From Bradyrhizobium sp. CCBAU 51627 (GTDB lineage: Bacteria > Pseudomonadota > Alphaproteobacteria > Rhizobiales > Xanthobacteraceae): a DNA stretch of 64,000 bases. Below the pieces are notes generated by a model that made no database searches, had not been told where the DNA came from, and saw only the letters and a program-made list of their open reading frames with translations. The stretch lies in assembly GCF_028128765.1 (NCBI RefSeq), contig NZ_LBJG01000011.1, positions 1 through 64,000 of the forward strand, written 5' to 3'. The position numbers were made by a program, and so were the translations under genes. Shown in pieces: positions 17,449 through 26,308 of this stretch. Numbering within the stretch: the first letter of the stretch is position 1; each line of letters opens with the position of its first letter.

Positions 17449-18967
17449 GGGCTGCCTCTGCCTTCCGGAGGGGGCCGGATCGCCTGACAACGAAGTTCGC
17501 ACACCGAAGCCATTCGCTGTCGTGGGGCGGCGTGTCTGGGCGAGGCTCCAGATCGAACCCGGCCGCGACCTGCACCGGAATCTCGCCCGTCAGCGCATAT
17601 CGGCGGGCGCAATCGAAGGCGAGAAAGTCGTCCACGGTATCGATTTCCATGAAGCGGGCTTCCCTGGTCGCGAAGGGCGGCACCTGGCCCTCGAGGAATC
17701 GTCTGACATCTTCCGGGCGGGGCGCAATGCGCGCGATGTACTCGAGGCGGAGCTTCTTGCGCAGTTCGTACAGCGGGTCCGACGGCGGCTCGGCGAGCTC
17801 CCTTGCTTCGACGGGACGGCGCGGCTGCCTGGCCGGCGCCTGATGGTGCTCCGACCAGGGCGACCGCAGCGGCTCGATGCTCCACTCGGTTGTCGCGTTG
17901 TGGTGTCTGCCGTCCCGCAGTAGGGCATCCAGGCGCCGAACCAGGTCGCTGGCCCGGCCGACGAGTCCCTGGCCGCCCCGCTCGGCGTACTTAATGGTGT
18001 TGCGGACTCTGGCTTCGAGCTGCCTGCGGAAGGCCTCGATCCTATCAAACATCTCCCCGATCTGATCGAAGATGCTTTCGATGGCCAGCAGGTCGTCGGC
18101 CGCGGCCATTCGACCGTCCTCGATGTCGGCTGCCATGCTGGAAGCTGTGTACTCCTCGGCAAGGACCTGCATGGTCTCCGGGGTGTAGGAGATCCTCCGC
18201 GCGAGATCGACGATGGCGTCGCGGAAGCGGTACGGATGGTTGACGGTGAGGATGGACTCGAAATCCTTCAGCAGAAGCTGTTCGACGAACTCCTCGAAAA
18301 AGGCTTCCAGCCGGGTAGCGACTGTTTTCGTCTCCATGACGGTCCGTCGGACGCGCTTCAGGTCGGCCAGAATGGCCCGCAGGCTCTTAGTGAACTGGTC
18401 GGCCTGATTGCGCGCCTCGCGGACGGCGAGCGCGGCTTCGCGCTGTTTGCGGTCGGTGATCTCGGGCCTCAGTTTTTCGACGGCCTCCAAGTTGAGGCGG
18501 ATTTGCACGATCAAACCGCCGAATCGCTGCGAGAGATCCTTGTTGAGGCTCGCGAGCCGCTGGATCACGAGCAGCGGACCCATAGCCATGTCCACGGTAA
18601 CGCGAAGCCCGTATTCCTCCTCTTCAAGCCATCCCCAGGCGAGCAGCCGGGCGTACAGTTGTCGCGCAAGACCGAGCGCCTTGTCGCCCTTCTCGGAAGC
18701 GAGCGCGGCGTCGGCCTTCCGGATCCGGCGGCGTCCCGCGGAGATCATTTCCGGCAGGCTGCCTAAATCATCGCCCTCGTTCCAGAGGACGGGGTTGGCG
18801 CGCATGACGTCGTAGATGGCGTGGACCACCTGCTGCGGCGTCGGAAACGACGGCGCGCCTGAAAAGAAGCGTTCATGGAGGTCGAGCAGACAGGCCGCGT
18901 ACAGGTGCTTGTGATCGCGCGAAAAGGCTAAAAAGGCGTCGTCATGCAATTGGCGAAACAAGGTCAA
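17438..18967 (-). CDS. jetA: Wadjet component JetA (kleisin-like)
   Basis: First gene of the operon, 509 aa. It is mostly helical with charged coiled-coil stretches (residues about 150-230 and 280-340) and carries the JetA-family opening FSRDHKHLYAACLLDLHERFF. JetA is the kleisin/MukF-like subunit that closes the JetC ring. The start is TTG at 18967, supported by AGGAG eight bases upstream. I judge it closer to the JetA subtype formerly called DUF5716 than to DUF3375, but that rests on memory of the families. With jetB, jetC and jetD all intact downstream, the system is probably functional. Confidence 0.82.
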   Translation of the reverse strand: MTLFRQLHDDAFLAFSRDHKHLYAACLLDLHERFFSGAPSFPTPQQVVHAIYDVMRANPVLWNEGDDLGSLPEMISAGRRRIRKADAALASEKGDKALGLARQLYARLLAWGWLEEEEYGLRVTVDMAMGPLLVIQRLASLNKDLSQRFGGLIVQIRLNLEAVEKLRPEITDRKQREAALAVREARNQADQFTKSLRAILADLKRVRRTVMETKTVATRLEAFFEEFVEQLLLKDFESILTVNHPYRFRDAIVDLARRISYTPETMQVLAEEYTASSMAADIEDGRMAAADDLLAIESIFDQIGEMFDRIEAFRRQLEARVRNTIKYAERGGQGLVGRASDLVRRLDALLRDGRHHNATTEWSIEPLRSPWSEHHQAPARQPRRPVEARELAEPPSDPLYELRKKLRLEYIARIAPRPEDVRRFLEGQVPPFATREARFMEIDTVDDFLAFDCARRYALTGEIPVQVAAGFDLEPRPDTPPHDSEWLRCANFVVRRSGPLRKAEAARAQ

Positions 18968-19199
18968 TGACGCGGCTCCTGGGCCCGACTTTATCCTGAG
19001 TTGGCGACACTAAACGCATGATGTGCCGGACAACATTGTTATTGAGAGTGGGTCTTGAAAATACAACCGGAAGGTCTGTTCCTAGTATGTTCTAATATAG
19101 CTTGGCAGCTCGATCCCTGTCGAGGCTCCAAAGTTGGATCGGGAGGTAGATTTCGGACCCTGGAAGCGGAACAATCGGCTCAAGCCCTTGAATTCATTA

Positions 19200-19296
19200 T
19201 TGTTACCATTATGGCGAAAGGGATACAAAGGCTTTGCTACCATTTTGGCAGGATGGATACAAAGTCATTGTTACCACTTCGCCAAAATGGTAACAA
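19200..19296 (+). promoter_or_regulatory. Three ~34-bp direct repeats, the last with a palindrome
   Basis: The 335 bases between jetA and the nucleotidyltransferase gene hold no gene. Three tandem units start near 19200, 19234 and 19267, each beginning TTG(T/C)TACCA and followed by a TGGC or GCCA block; the first two end GGATACAAAG. The third contains the inverted repeat TTGTTACCA-N11-TGGTAACAA (19268-19296), ending seven bases before the ATG at 19303. Arrangement and position suggest an operator that would block transcription or translation start. The cognate repressor is not obvious. Confidence 0.6.
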
Positions 19297-19302
19297 ACAC
19301 CT

Positions 19303-20469
19303 ATGAAGCAGTTTTCCAACATCGACCAAGTCATGTTCTCCGACCTGGTTCAAAAGGCGACCGACGCGGATTTCGACGAGAACTTCCCGGAAAACGGGAC
19401 CTTTCTCAAACAGAAGCGAGCCAACCGCGAATACTATTACTACAAGGCCTACGAGCCCTCCGGTGGCGACGGACCGACGAAGACGACCCTCAAATATGTC
19501 GGTCCGGCCGATGATCCCGAGATTGCCAAACGCGCGGAAGCTTTCCAGCGCACCAAGATTGGCTATCGCGCGCGACGCGAGCTGGCAGCGAAGTTGAGGC
19601 GGGCCGGCTACCCTGCCCCTCCCCACATGGAAGGTCTCGTCGTCAACGAACTCGCGCGCGCGGGACTTTTCCGGCTTCGCGCCACGCTCGTCGGTTCGAT
19701 GGCCTATCAGACATACAGCGGCGTACTCGGCGTCAAGCTGCCCGACGAGCTCGTGACGACCGAGGATTTGGACATCGCGAAATTCTACGGCATCTCGATC
19801 TCGATCGATGAAAGCATGCCCGACATCGAAGAGATCCTGAAAAAGGTGGATCCGACATTTGCGCCCTCATTCTCTCCTGATGAAACCAAGCTGTTCAGCG
19901 GTTTTGCCAATGCCACCGGCTTCAAGGTCGAATTCCTTACACCAAACCGTGGCGACGAGGACTACTCCTCCAGACTGACGCAGATGCCTTCATTGGGGCC
20001 GTCTGTAGGGGCGCAGGTTTTGCGGTTCCTAGACTACCTGATCCATGAGCCGATCCGCTCTGTGGTCTTGCACGACGCCGGCGTGCCGGTCCTTGTACCG
20101 GCCCCGGAGCGCTACGCCGTCCACAAACTGATCATCGCGACCAAACGGAATGTGTTCTTTGCGGATAAGGCCAAAAAGGACATCAACCAGGCTGGCGCGC
20201 TCATTCAAGCATTCAATGCCGTCAAACGTAGTAGCGACCTAGGCTTTGCGTGGATGGAAGCGTGGGAACGCGGAGCCAGATGGCGACGACGGCTTGGTGT
20301 TGGCGCCCTGCGTGTTTCGGACGACACTTTCGACATGCTCGCGAAGGGCGTAGCCGAAGCGGCCAAACTCGACGGCAAGCCGGCAGAGGAGTACGGGCTT
20401 ACGGGAGGCAAGGAAGGTCTTCTGGCGCGCGTTTCAATTGCGAAGCCGACGGCGTCGCCAACGCCGTGA
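19303..20469 (+). CDS. GSU2403-type nucleotidyltransferase-fold protein
   Basis: A 388-aa protein with a nucleotidyltransferase signature: GSMAYQTYSG (about residue 127) followed by an Asp pair in TTEDLDIAKF (about 148), and a third acidic position likely in KVEFLTPN. The C-terminal part includes a conserved PAPERYAVHKLI block. Nucleotidyltransferases of this broad class include AbiEii-type toxins and other defence proteins, and this one lies between Wadjet and HipBA, so a role as toxin or defence enzyme is plausible but inferred. No adjacent antitoxin-like gene is seen. It starts just after the repeat array, which probably controls it. Confidence 0.65.
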   Translation: MKQFSNIDQVMFSDLVQKATDADFDENFPENGTFLKQKRANREYYYYKAYEPSGGDGPTKTTLKYVGPADDPEIAKRAEAFQRTKIGYRARRELAAKLRRAGYPAPPHMEGLVVNELARAGLFRLRATLVGSMAYQTYSGVLGVKLPDELVTTEDLDIAKFYGISISIDESMPDIEEILKKVDPTFAPSFSPDETKLFSGFANATGFKVEFLTPNRGDEDYSSRLTQMPSLGPSVGAQVLRFLDYLIHEPIRSVVLHDAGVPVLVPAPERYAVHKLIIATKRNVFFADKAKKDINQAGALIQAFNAVKRSSDLGFAWMEAWERGARWRRRLGVGALRVSDDTFDMLAKGVAEAAKLDGKPAEEYGLTGGKEGLLARVSIAKPTASPTP

Positions 20470-21060
20470 TGCCAATTCGACATGTCGATGAGGCTCTCTC
20501 GCCCATCATCGGCGATGGGCGCGCCGGTGCTGCTGCTGATCATCGGCGGCGTCGGCACGCCGACTCACGTGATTGGCTCGCTGATCATCTCTTCTGCCGA
20601 TGCAGCTGACCATGCCGGTGATGGTGCCGATCATGCCGTTCGATCAGCTCGGTCTTGCCGCCGACGCGCTCGATGCTCAGCACGAAGTCGAGCTGGATCG
20701 GAACATGCTGCGCAATCGCCGCCTGTTTGATGGCCGGTCTGCTTCTCGTCCTCGACCGTGACCGGTTTTTCGACGACGAACCCGGACGGGCTTGTCGGGG
20801 CCGCTGCCATGACCTCCGCCCTGACCCGGATTGCCCCGGGGCAGCGGAAAGTCGCTTCGGCGCGGCCAGCCCCTTGACCCAGATCTCGTCCATTCTGCGC
20901 GAATATCCCAATCTCAACGAGCAAGCCGCTGCGGCGTTGGACCAGCTGATCGAGGCGACGTACGCCCGACTGGATCTCAGAAATGAGATGACCGGCAGAC
21001 TCGAGCCACCAGCTCTACATCGATCATCAGCTTTTAGTAATTTAAGTAAGAAAGGCAGTG
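20470..21060. other. Non-coding or decayed stretch
   Basis: No convincing gene. On the minus strand, short coding-like segments occur in two frames (VVEKPVTVEDEKQTGHQ near 20755; QHVPIQLDFVLSIERVGGK near 20680), suggesting a gene broken by frameshifts that I do not recognise. On the plus strand a short ILREYPNLNEQAAAALDQL segment lies near 20890. Confidence 0.3.
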
Positions 21061-21075
21061 GGATCCCAGGGTTTC

Positions 21076-21176
21076 ATACGCAATTGCGTATTAAGCACAA
21101 ATATGCGCGAATACGTATAATAAAGAGATATTCGCGTTCGCGTATATTGACAAAAATATACGCAATCGCGTATGGT
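21076..21176 (+). promoter_or_regulatory. hipBA promoter with four operator palindromes
   Basis: Four related sites occur within 100 bases: ATACGCAATTGCGTAT (21076-21091, perfect palindrome), a weaker one at about 21102-21118, ATATTCGCGTTCGCGTATA (21128-21146) and ATACGCAATCGCGTAT (21158-21173). The half-site is ATACGC/GCGTAT. A -35 TTGACA (21147-21152) and a -10-like TATGGT (21171-21176) lie between and within the last sites, so a bound HipB dimer would cover the promoter. The start codon at 21182 is about where transcription would begin, so the message may be leaderless. Confidence 0.75.
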
Positions 21177-21181
21177 AGCAC

Positions 21182-21433
21182 ATGGACACGATTGCCCGCA
21201 CCCCCCAACAAGTTGGCGCCGGGATCAGGCGCTACCGGCGGCAGAAGAAGCTTACCCAGGCTGGCCTCGGTGAGAAGATGCATGCGCGTCAAGCGACGGT
21301 CTCGAAGCTGGAAGCCGGTGTACCTGCAACGCAGCTGCGCATCTTGATGGATGCGCTGGCCGCGCTCGACCTCGAGTTGGTCATCCGGCCGCGCACCAAA
21401 TTGACGGCTGAAGCGATTGAGGATCTGTTCTGA
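21182..21433 (+). CDS. hipB: HipB-like antitoxin and repressor
   Basis: This 83-aa protein has a Cro/C1-type helix-turn-helix (VGAGIRRYRRQKKLTQAGLG ... QATVSKLEAGVPATQL), as in HipB and related antitoxins. HipB binds operators in its own promoter and neutralises the HipA kinase. Its stop overlaps the hipA start (TGATG), the classic coupled arrangement. Four palindromes upstream are its likely operators. No ribosome-binding site is visible before the ATG. Confidence 0.85.
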   Translation: MDTIARTPQQVGAGIRRYRRQKKLTQAGLGEKMHARQATVSKLEAGVPATQLRILMDALAALDLELVIRPRTKLTAEAIEDLF

Positions 21434-22752
21434 TGGCGCGTCGTCCTGCCCGCGCGCCCCTCAACGTCTATCTCAACGCACGGCTGGTCGGGCGGCTGCG
21501 GCGCGAGAGCAGCGGCGCAATCGATTTCCAGTATGACAAGCAGTGGCTCGCGTGGGAAAATGCCATCCCCGTTTCGGTGTCGCTGCCATTGCGGGAGGAT
21601 CGTTATATCGGCAATCCCGTCGTCGCTGTTTTTGACAATCTTCTGCCCGATAATGACGACATTCGCCGACGCGTCGCCGAACGCGCGCATGCTGATGGCG
21701 CCGACGCTTACAGCCTGCTCTCCGCAATCGGCCGCGATTGCATCGGCGCGCTGCAATTCCTTCCCGACGGTGCCGCGCCCGGAGCCGCCGGCGCCCTTGA
21801 TGGCCGCGCCGCTAGCGATCAAGAGGTCGCCGCCATTCTCGGCAATCTTGCCAGCAATCCGCTCGGCATCGGCGCCGACCAGGACTTCCGCATTTCTCTC
21901 GCGGGCGCGCAGGAAAAGACAGCGCTGCTTTACTGGAAAGACAAGTGGTACGTTCCTCATGGCACGACCGCAACTACGCACATCATCAAGCCGCAGATCA
22001 GGAAGTTGCCGAACGGAATCGACCTGACCAGCAGCGTTGAAAACGAGCATCTGTGCCTCGAGCTGGTTGCCGCACTCGGCTTGCCGGTCGCCAAATCAAG
22101 CATCATCGATTTCGCCGGGCGCCGCGTGCTCGCAGTTGAGCGGTTCGATCGCACCTGGACGCGCGACGGCCGCCTGTTGCGGCTGCCGCAGGAAGACTGC
22201 TGCCAGGCACTATCGGTTCCGCCCACGCGAAAGTATGAATCCGACGGCGGACCTGGCATCCGCAAAATCTCGGATTTCCTCAAGGGCAGCGATACGCCTG
22301 AGGACGACCGGGCCATTTTCTTCAAGGCGCAGATCGTGTTCTGGCTGCTTGCCGCCACCGATGGCCATGCGAAGAATTTTAGCATTCATTTGGCGCCGGG
22401 CGGACGTTTTCATCTTGCCCCGCTTTACGACATCATTTCGACCCAGCCGAGCCTGGACGCTGGACAGATCAGCCAAAACCAAATGAAGCTGGCCATGGCG
22501 ATCGGTAGCAACCGGCATTACGTTGTCCACACGGTTCTCGGCCGACATTTCGTGCAGACTGCGAAAAGCTGCGGTCTATCCGACAAAACAGTCAAGGCTG
22601 TCATCCAGCAGCTCGGCGATACAGCCGCAAAAGCCATAGATCAGGTGCTGAATGCGCTTCCAAAAGGATTTCCGGAGGAGATGGCCATATCGATTGCTGA
22701 TGGCGCGAAGCGCCGTATGAATTCGCTGGCTGTGCTCAAGAGCAGTAAATGA
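21433..22752 (+). CDS. hipA: HipA-family serine/threonine kinase toxin
   Basis: This 439-aa protein has the HipA layout: an N-terminal subdomain (PLNVYLNARLVGRLRRES), a glycine-rich SLAGAQEKTALL segment, a P-loop-proximal HGTTATTHIIKP block, ERFDR, the catalytic loop TDGHAKNFSIH (Asp and Asn) and the metal-binding PLYDIIST. In E. coli HipA phosphorylates glutamyl-tRNA synthetase, causing growth arrest and persistence; other family members hit other targets, so the target here is open. Full length and intact. Its place between two defence systems suggests addiction or abortive-infection function. Confidence 0.88.
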   Translation: MARRPARAPLNVYLNARLVGRLRRESSGAIDFQYDKQWLAWENAIPVSVSLPLREDRYIGNPVVAVFDNLLPDNDDIRRRVAERAHADGADAYSLLSAIGRDCIGALQFLPDGAAPGAAGALDGRAASDQEVAAILGNLASNPLGIGADQDFRISLAGAQEKTALLYWKDKWYVPHGTTATTHIIKPQIRKLPNGIDLTSSVENEHLCLELVAALGLPVAKSSIIDFAGRRVLAVERFDRTWTRDGRLLRLPQEDCCQALSVPPTRKYESDGGPGIRKISDFLKGSDTPEDDRAIFFKAQIVFWLLAATDGHAKNFSIHLAPGGRFHLAPLYDIISTQPSLDAGQISQNQMKLAMAIGSNRHYVVHTVLGRHFVQTAKSCGLSDKTVKAVIQQLGDTAAKAIDQVLNALPKGFPEEMAISIADGAKRRMNSLAVLKSSK

Positions 22753-22929
22753 TCCGCGGCCAGTCGGCGCGGCGCGTAGGTCGGCTTACGAGCCGGCGTT
22801 GCGGCTAAGATCTCAGGATCATAAATCGCCTTGATAAAAGAAGTTGCTCTCCGCGTCCCATCTTCCAAGGCGGCCTTCATCGAAGGAGCCCAATCAGCCA
22901 CCGCCGCACTCAATTCGTACCCGGCGCCT

Positions 22930-23220
22930 TCACCGCATGAAGCGCCGCTCCAACGCCTCTAGAACGGCGTTGAAAGCAAAGTCCGATCATCGTGATGCTG
23001 ATGATGGCCTACATCGGAGGAATCAGGAAGCTGTACTGACTGTTGATGATGAGACAGCCAAGACCTGCCTTCGCGCCAACCATCTCGGAGGCCATCAGCA
23101 CCAGCATCGCGGACGCACTGGCAAGACGAATGCATAAAGATGGTGGGAAGCAGGCAGGATCACCTTCCGGATCAGTTGCTGCAGCGTCGCGCCCAGCATC
23201 GTGATGTGCGAGAGGCTTGC
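22930..23220 (-). pseudogene. C-terminal relic of an SsuC/TauC/NrtB-type ABC permease
   Basis: In one minus frame TMLGATLQQLIRKVILPAS is seen, then after a shift MLVLMASEMVGAKAGLGCLI and INSQYSFLIPPM, an in-frame stop, and after another shift FNAVLEALERRFMR ending at the stop near 22930. These are consecutive blocks of the binding-protein-dependent permease family of nitrate/sulfonate/taurine transporters. At least two frameshifts, one stop and the loss of the N-terminal half show decay. It fills the gap between hipA and herA; 22753-22929 shows nothing further. Confidence 0.75.
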
Positions 23221-23230
23221 CGGAAGGCAA

Positions 23231-24967
23231 CTATTTGACAAGCGTCTGACGGCGCCAGCTCTCGACAGCCTTGTCGAGTGTCGCCGCAGCCGCTGGGTCT
23301 GCCCAACGATCCCAGAACTGGATCGTGCCGCTAAGCGGTTCGTTTATCGGTTTGGCAATGCGGATACGCGTGGGCAGTAGAATCGCATCGCCAACGACGA
23401 GTGCTTCGCCCGTGTCGAGGACCGGAAGCAGGTCGCCGAAGCCGCCGAGGCTGTCGGGCAGCAGCCGTCGCACGACAGCTTGGTCGTCACCGTTGGTTAG
23501 CCGCATCGCGATGAGATTGTTGCACTGGCTGGCCACCGTACGGTTCACTTCGGCGGGGCGCTGGCTGATCACCACCAGCCCGACGCCATATTTCCGCCCC
23601 TCCTTGGCGATGCGCTCGAAGGTAGCGATCGCATTCTCCGCGGCGCCCGAAGTCGGATCCTGTGGAATATAAAGATGCGCCTCGTCACAGAACAGGGCCA
23701 CCGGATGGCGAAGCCCCTGCGTGCTCCACTGCTGCACGTGGAAGGCCATGCGCGCGACCATGCCGACGATCAGCGGCAAAATGTCGGATGGAACTTCAGA
23801 GAAGTCGATGATCTTGACGCCACCGTGGCCGCCTTTGGCCGCCCTGCCACCGAGCAGCAGCTCAACTGCGCGATCGAGCCAATCATAGCTGTCCGCCACG
23901 CCGGACGCAGGAAATAGGAAGCCGAGGCGTCGATCGGTGCGTTTGCCCTCGAGGCGCTGGATTAGACGGCTGAGCTTGCCGTGGAAATCGCCCTGCTTCT
24001 CCGTCCTGGCTCCCGGTACCATCTCGGCGTTGAGGCGGTTGAGCTCGCCTAACACGGCTTCCATCCTGAAAGGCACCGGACTGTCGATCGTGAAGTTGGC
24101 GAGCACCTCGACATGACCGCCAGCTTTCAGGAAGCCCGTCTTGGCGTCCACGACGGTACGCGACATGATCATAGCCTGGTTTGGGGCGTTCTGATCGGAG
24201 CGGTCAACAAACATCGAGACAAGCGCCTCGTAGCTCATGAGCCAATAGGGCAAATGCAGCACACCATCGTTCAGCCCGTTCCCCGCTTCGATGTCGCTTG
24301 GGCCCGCGACGCGAAGATGGACGAAACCGTCGCCAGCCATCGACGCATATTCTCCGTGCATGTCGAACACGATGGCATTGGCGCTGTCGAGCTCAGCGAT
24401 TTGCTCGAGCAGGCGGGCGGTCGTCCACGACTTGCCCGAGCCGGTGCTGCCCACGATGAGCGCATGACGCTGGAACAACCGATTGCCATTGACGAACGCC
24501 TGAGCGTTGGGATCGAGCGTATAGGCGCCAAGCGACAGGCGCTGCGCGCCGCCGGTCACCTCCGAAATCACGCCCATGAATCGCGTAAGGCGCTCGCCTT
24601 CGAGAGCGAAGCAGCAGGCATCGATCTCCGGGACGGTCTCAAGCGTCCGGCGGAAGACATTGGCGCGCGGTCCGTCCCGATCGAGCAGCGTGCCGATCAA
24701 CATAATCCGAACCAGATTGACTTCGGGATGCGAGGCCTCGCCTAGCTCGACATCGGCGATCTTCGCTTCACTGAGCGCGGTACGGATGATCTTTTGGATC
24801 ACGCCAATCAACTTGTGGCCGGCAAGGCTGCTCTGGAGCGCAACCAGCCGGTTTACCTGCAGCGCCCGCAGCGCCTCGACATCATCGACGTGGACGATCA
24901 CCGTGGTCGTGTCGACCGATTGGACGCGGCCCAGCGCTTCTCCGTCCGCAAAATCCAGAATGCTCAC
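23231..24967 (-). CDS. herA: HerA-like ATPase of a SIR2-HerA defence pair
   Basis: A 578-aa FtsK/HerA-family ATPase with an N-terminal HAS-barrel-like region, Walker A GSTGSGKS at residues 173-180, Walker B ALFCDEAHLYIP (about 420) and a C-terminal arginine/sensor region (VVISQRPAEVNRTVASQCNN). HerA forms hexamers that translocate DNA. In SIR2-HerA it assembles with SIR2 and degrades phage and host DNA or NAD on infection (known for characterised systems). GTG start; its first four bases overlap the stop of the upstream SIR2 gene, so the two are co-translated. Confidence 0.88.
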   Translation of the reverse strand: MSILDFADGEALGRVQSVDTTTVIVHVDDVEALRALQVNRLVALQSSLAGHKLIGVIQKIIRTALSEAKIADVELGEASHPEVNLVRIMLIGTLLDRDGPRANVFRRTLETVPEIDACCFALEGERLTRFMGVISEVTGGAQRLSLGAYTLDPNAQAFVNGNRLFQRHALIVGSTGSGKSWTTARLLEQIAELDSANAIVFDMHGEYASMAGDGFVHLRVAGPSDIEAGNGLNDGVLHLPYWLMSYEALVSMFVDRSDQNAPNQAMIMSRTVVDAKTGFLKAGGHVEVLANFTIDSPVPFRMEAVLGELNRLNAEMVPGARTEKQGDFHGKLSRLIQRLEGKRTDRRLGFLFPASGVADSYDWLDRAVELLLGGRAAKGGHGGVKIIDFSEVPSDILPLIVGMVARMAFHVQQWSTQGLRHPVALFCDEAHLYIPQDPTSGAAENAIATFERIAKEGRKYGVGLVVISQRPAEVNRTVASQCNNLIAMRLTNGDDQAVVRRLLPDSLGGFGDLLPVLDTGEALVVGDAILLPTRIRIAKPINEPLSGTIQFWDRWADPAAAATLDKAVESWRRQTLVK

Positions 24968-26013
24968 GCGGAAACTCCTGTCATCTCATTGAGGAAGCGG
25001 TCGAGCCGCCAGATCGGTTGATCTACGTCGAACCCTTTCGGTACGTCGTGCATATAAGCGCGCGCGCCCATCGTCCCCTCCTCGATCGCGAGATAGCGCC
25101 GGCAGCGTCCGCCGCCGAGGAAGGTCCGGGCGGACGTGGTCAGCTCTTTGGTGATCACGACAAGCGGGACGGAATCGCGATCGCAACGCTCGATCAGCTT
25201 GGTCTGAAGATGCTCGTCGTTGAAGCCATAACCAACGCAGAAATAGGCGCGGGCGTTCTCCAGCGCGGCGTCGCTGCAGCCCAAGATCGTTCGGAACGGC
25301 TCGCCATGTGTCAGCCGGTATTTATCGATGCCCGGCGTGATCATCAGCGGCGAGTATCCGGCCGGCACTTCGGGCATTCCGCGAACGCCGATGATCTGGC
25401 CAGCGGAATCCTGGAACCAGTCGAGAGAGCCATGCACTTTCCAGACGGCAACGGTACGGGTCACCTGCCGATTAACGAAAACGCGCGTGTTCGAATCGCG
25501 CGCGCGCGATTGCAAATAACCGTAGTTGAAGCCGGTGAACGTGCTTACATCGACGGCATCGGCCGCATATTCGGCAAGCCGGTCATAGTTAGGCGTGACG
25601 ACATGGACGGTCTTGTGCGTGCTGTCGAAGAGATGGCGGTACAGCCGCGAAAGGGGTAGCGCGCGCCGATCCGCCACAAGCGTCTGGAGGACGCGAAGAT
25701 CGTGCGGCAGCAGGACAGCGCGGGTCTCGGTGGCGATGAACTGGGTCTGGCGTTCCGTCGGGCGCACGGCCTGGAGGGCGCTTTCGAGATCATTGCCGGC
25801 CGCAAGCTGCGCGACGAACTTATCCCATTCGCTCCTCTCATCTGCTGTCCAGCTCGTGGGAGGCTTGATAGCGGAAAGCTGCAACGCCAGGCCGCCCATG
25901 CCGGGCACACCGTGTGCAGCCGAGGCGCCGCTGCCCAGAATGATCACCGGTGTGGCGCTAAGCGCCGCCTGCGCGAATTCCTGCGCCATCTCCGGCGCGC
26001 TCTTGGCCGCCAT
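24964..26013 (-). CDS. SIR2-domain effector of a SIR2-HerA defence pair
   Basis: This 349-aa protein has a SIR2 NAD-binding fold: ILGSGASAAHGVPGMGGLAL at residues 25-44, TPNYDRLAEYAAD near 140, and the catalytic His in WKVHGSLDWF near 198. A conserved C-terminal SVPLVVITKELTTSARTFL follows. SIR2 effectors of this type deplete NAD+ when phage infection is sensed, killing the infected cell. ATG start with GAAGGGA upstream. First gene of a two-gene operon with herA. All catalytic residues appear present. Confidence 0.85.
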   Translation of the reverse strand: MAAKSAPEMAQEFAQAALSATPVIILGSGASAAHGVPGMGGLALQLSAIKPPTSWTADERSEWDKFVAQLAAGNDLESALQAVRPTERQTQFIATETRAVLLPHDLRVLQTLVADRRALPLSRLYRHLFDSTHKTVHVVTPNYDRLAEYAADAVDVSTFTGFNYGYLQSRARDSNTRVFVNRQVTRTVAVWKVHGSLDWFQDSAGQIIGVRGMPEVPAGYSPLMITPGIDKYRLTHGEPFRTILGCSDAALENARAYFCVGYGFNDEHLQTKLIERCDRDSVPLVVITKELTTSARTFLGGGRCRRYLAIEEGTMGARAYMHDVPKGFDVDQPIWRLDRFLNEMTGVSA

Positions 26014-26308
26014 ACAGTCCCTTCCCGGCCAACGCGGGCTGTATCCACTACAGCCGTCGTCATCCCCATGAGATTTAGTGAATGGAACAATTTCGGCGAG
26101 GATTGCGTCCTCGCTAAATCTGAAATTAGCCCTTAGCCGATCAGGTTACGCTTGGTGTCGCGGCGACGAAGGGCCTGCAGGACCGTGAACTTTCCGGGAT
26201 TGATCTTCCCCAAAGGAAGTCCGAGAAGCATGCCGACGCAAACTCCGCATCGCGGACTGCGTTTGAACATAGCGATAATGATGTCGAGACATGCATTCTG
26301 TAATCCAT
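26014..26308. promoter_or_regulatory. Intergenic region with nested inverted repeat
   Basis: No gene is seen. The hairpin GCGAGGATTGCGTCCTCGC (26097-26115) lies inside an outer pair, agatttag near 26072 and ctaaatct near 26114. It could end the YhaO-YhaN transcript or act at the promoter of the SIR2-HerA operon, which must lie in this region. Confidence 0.4.
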
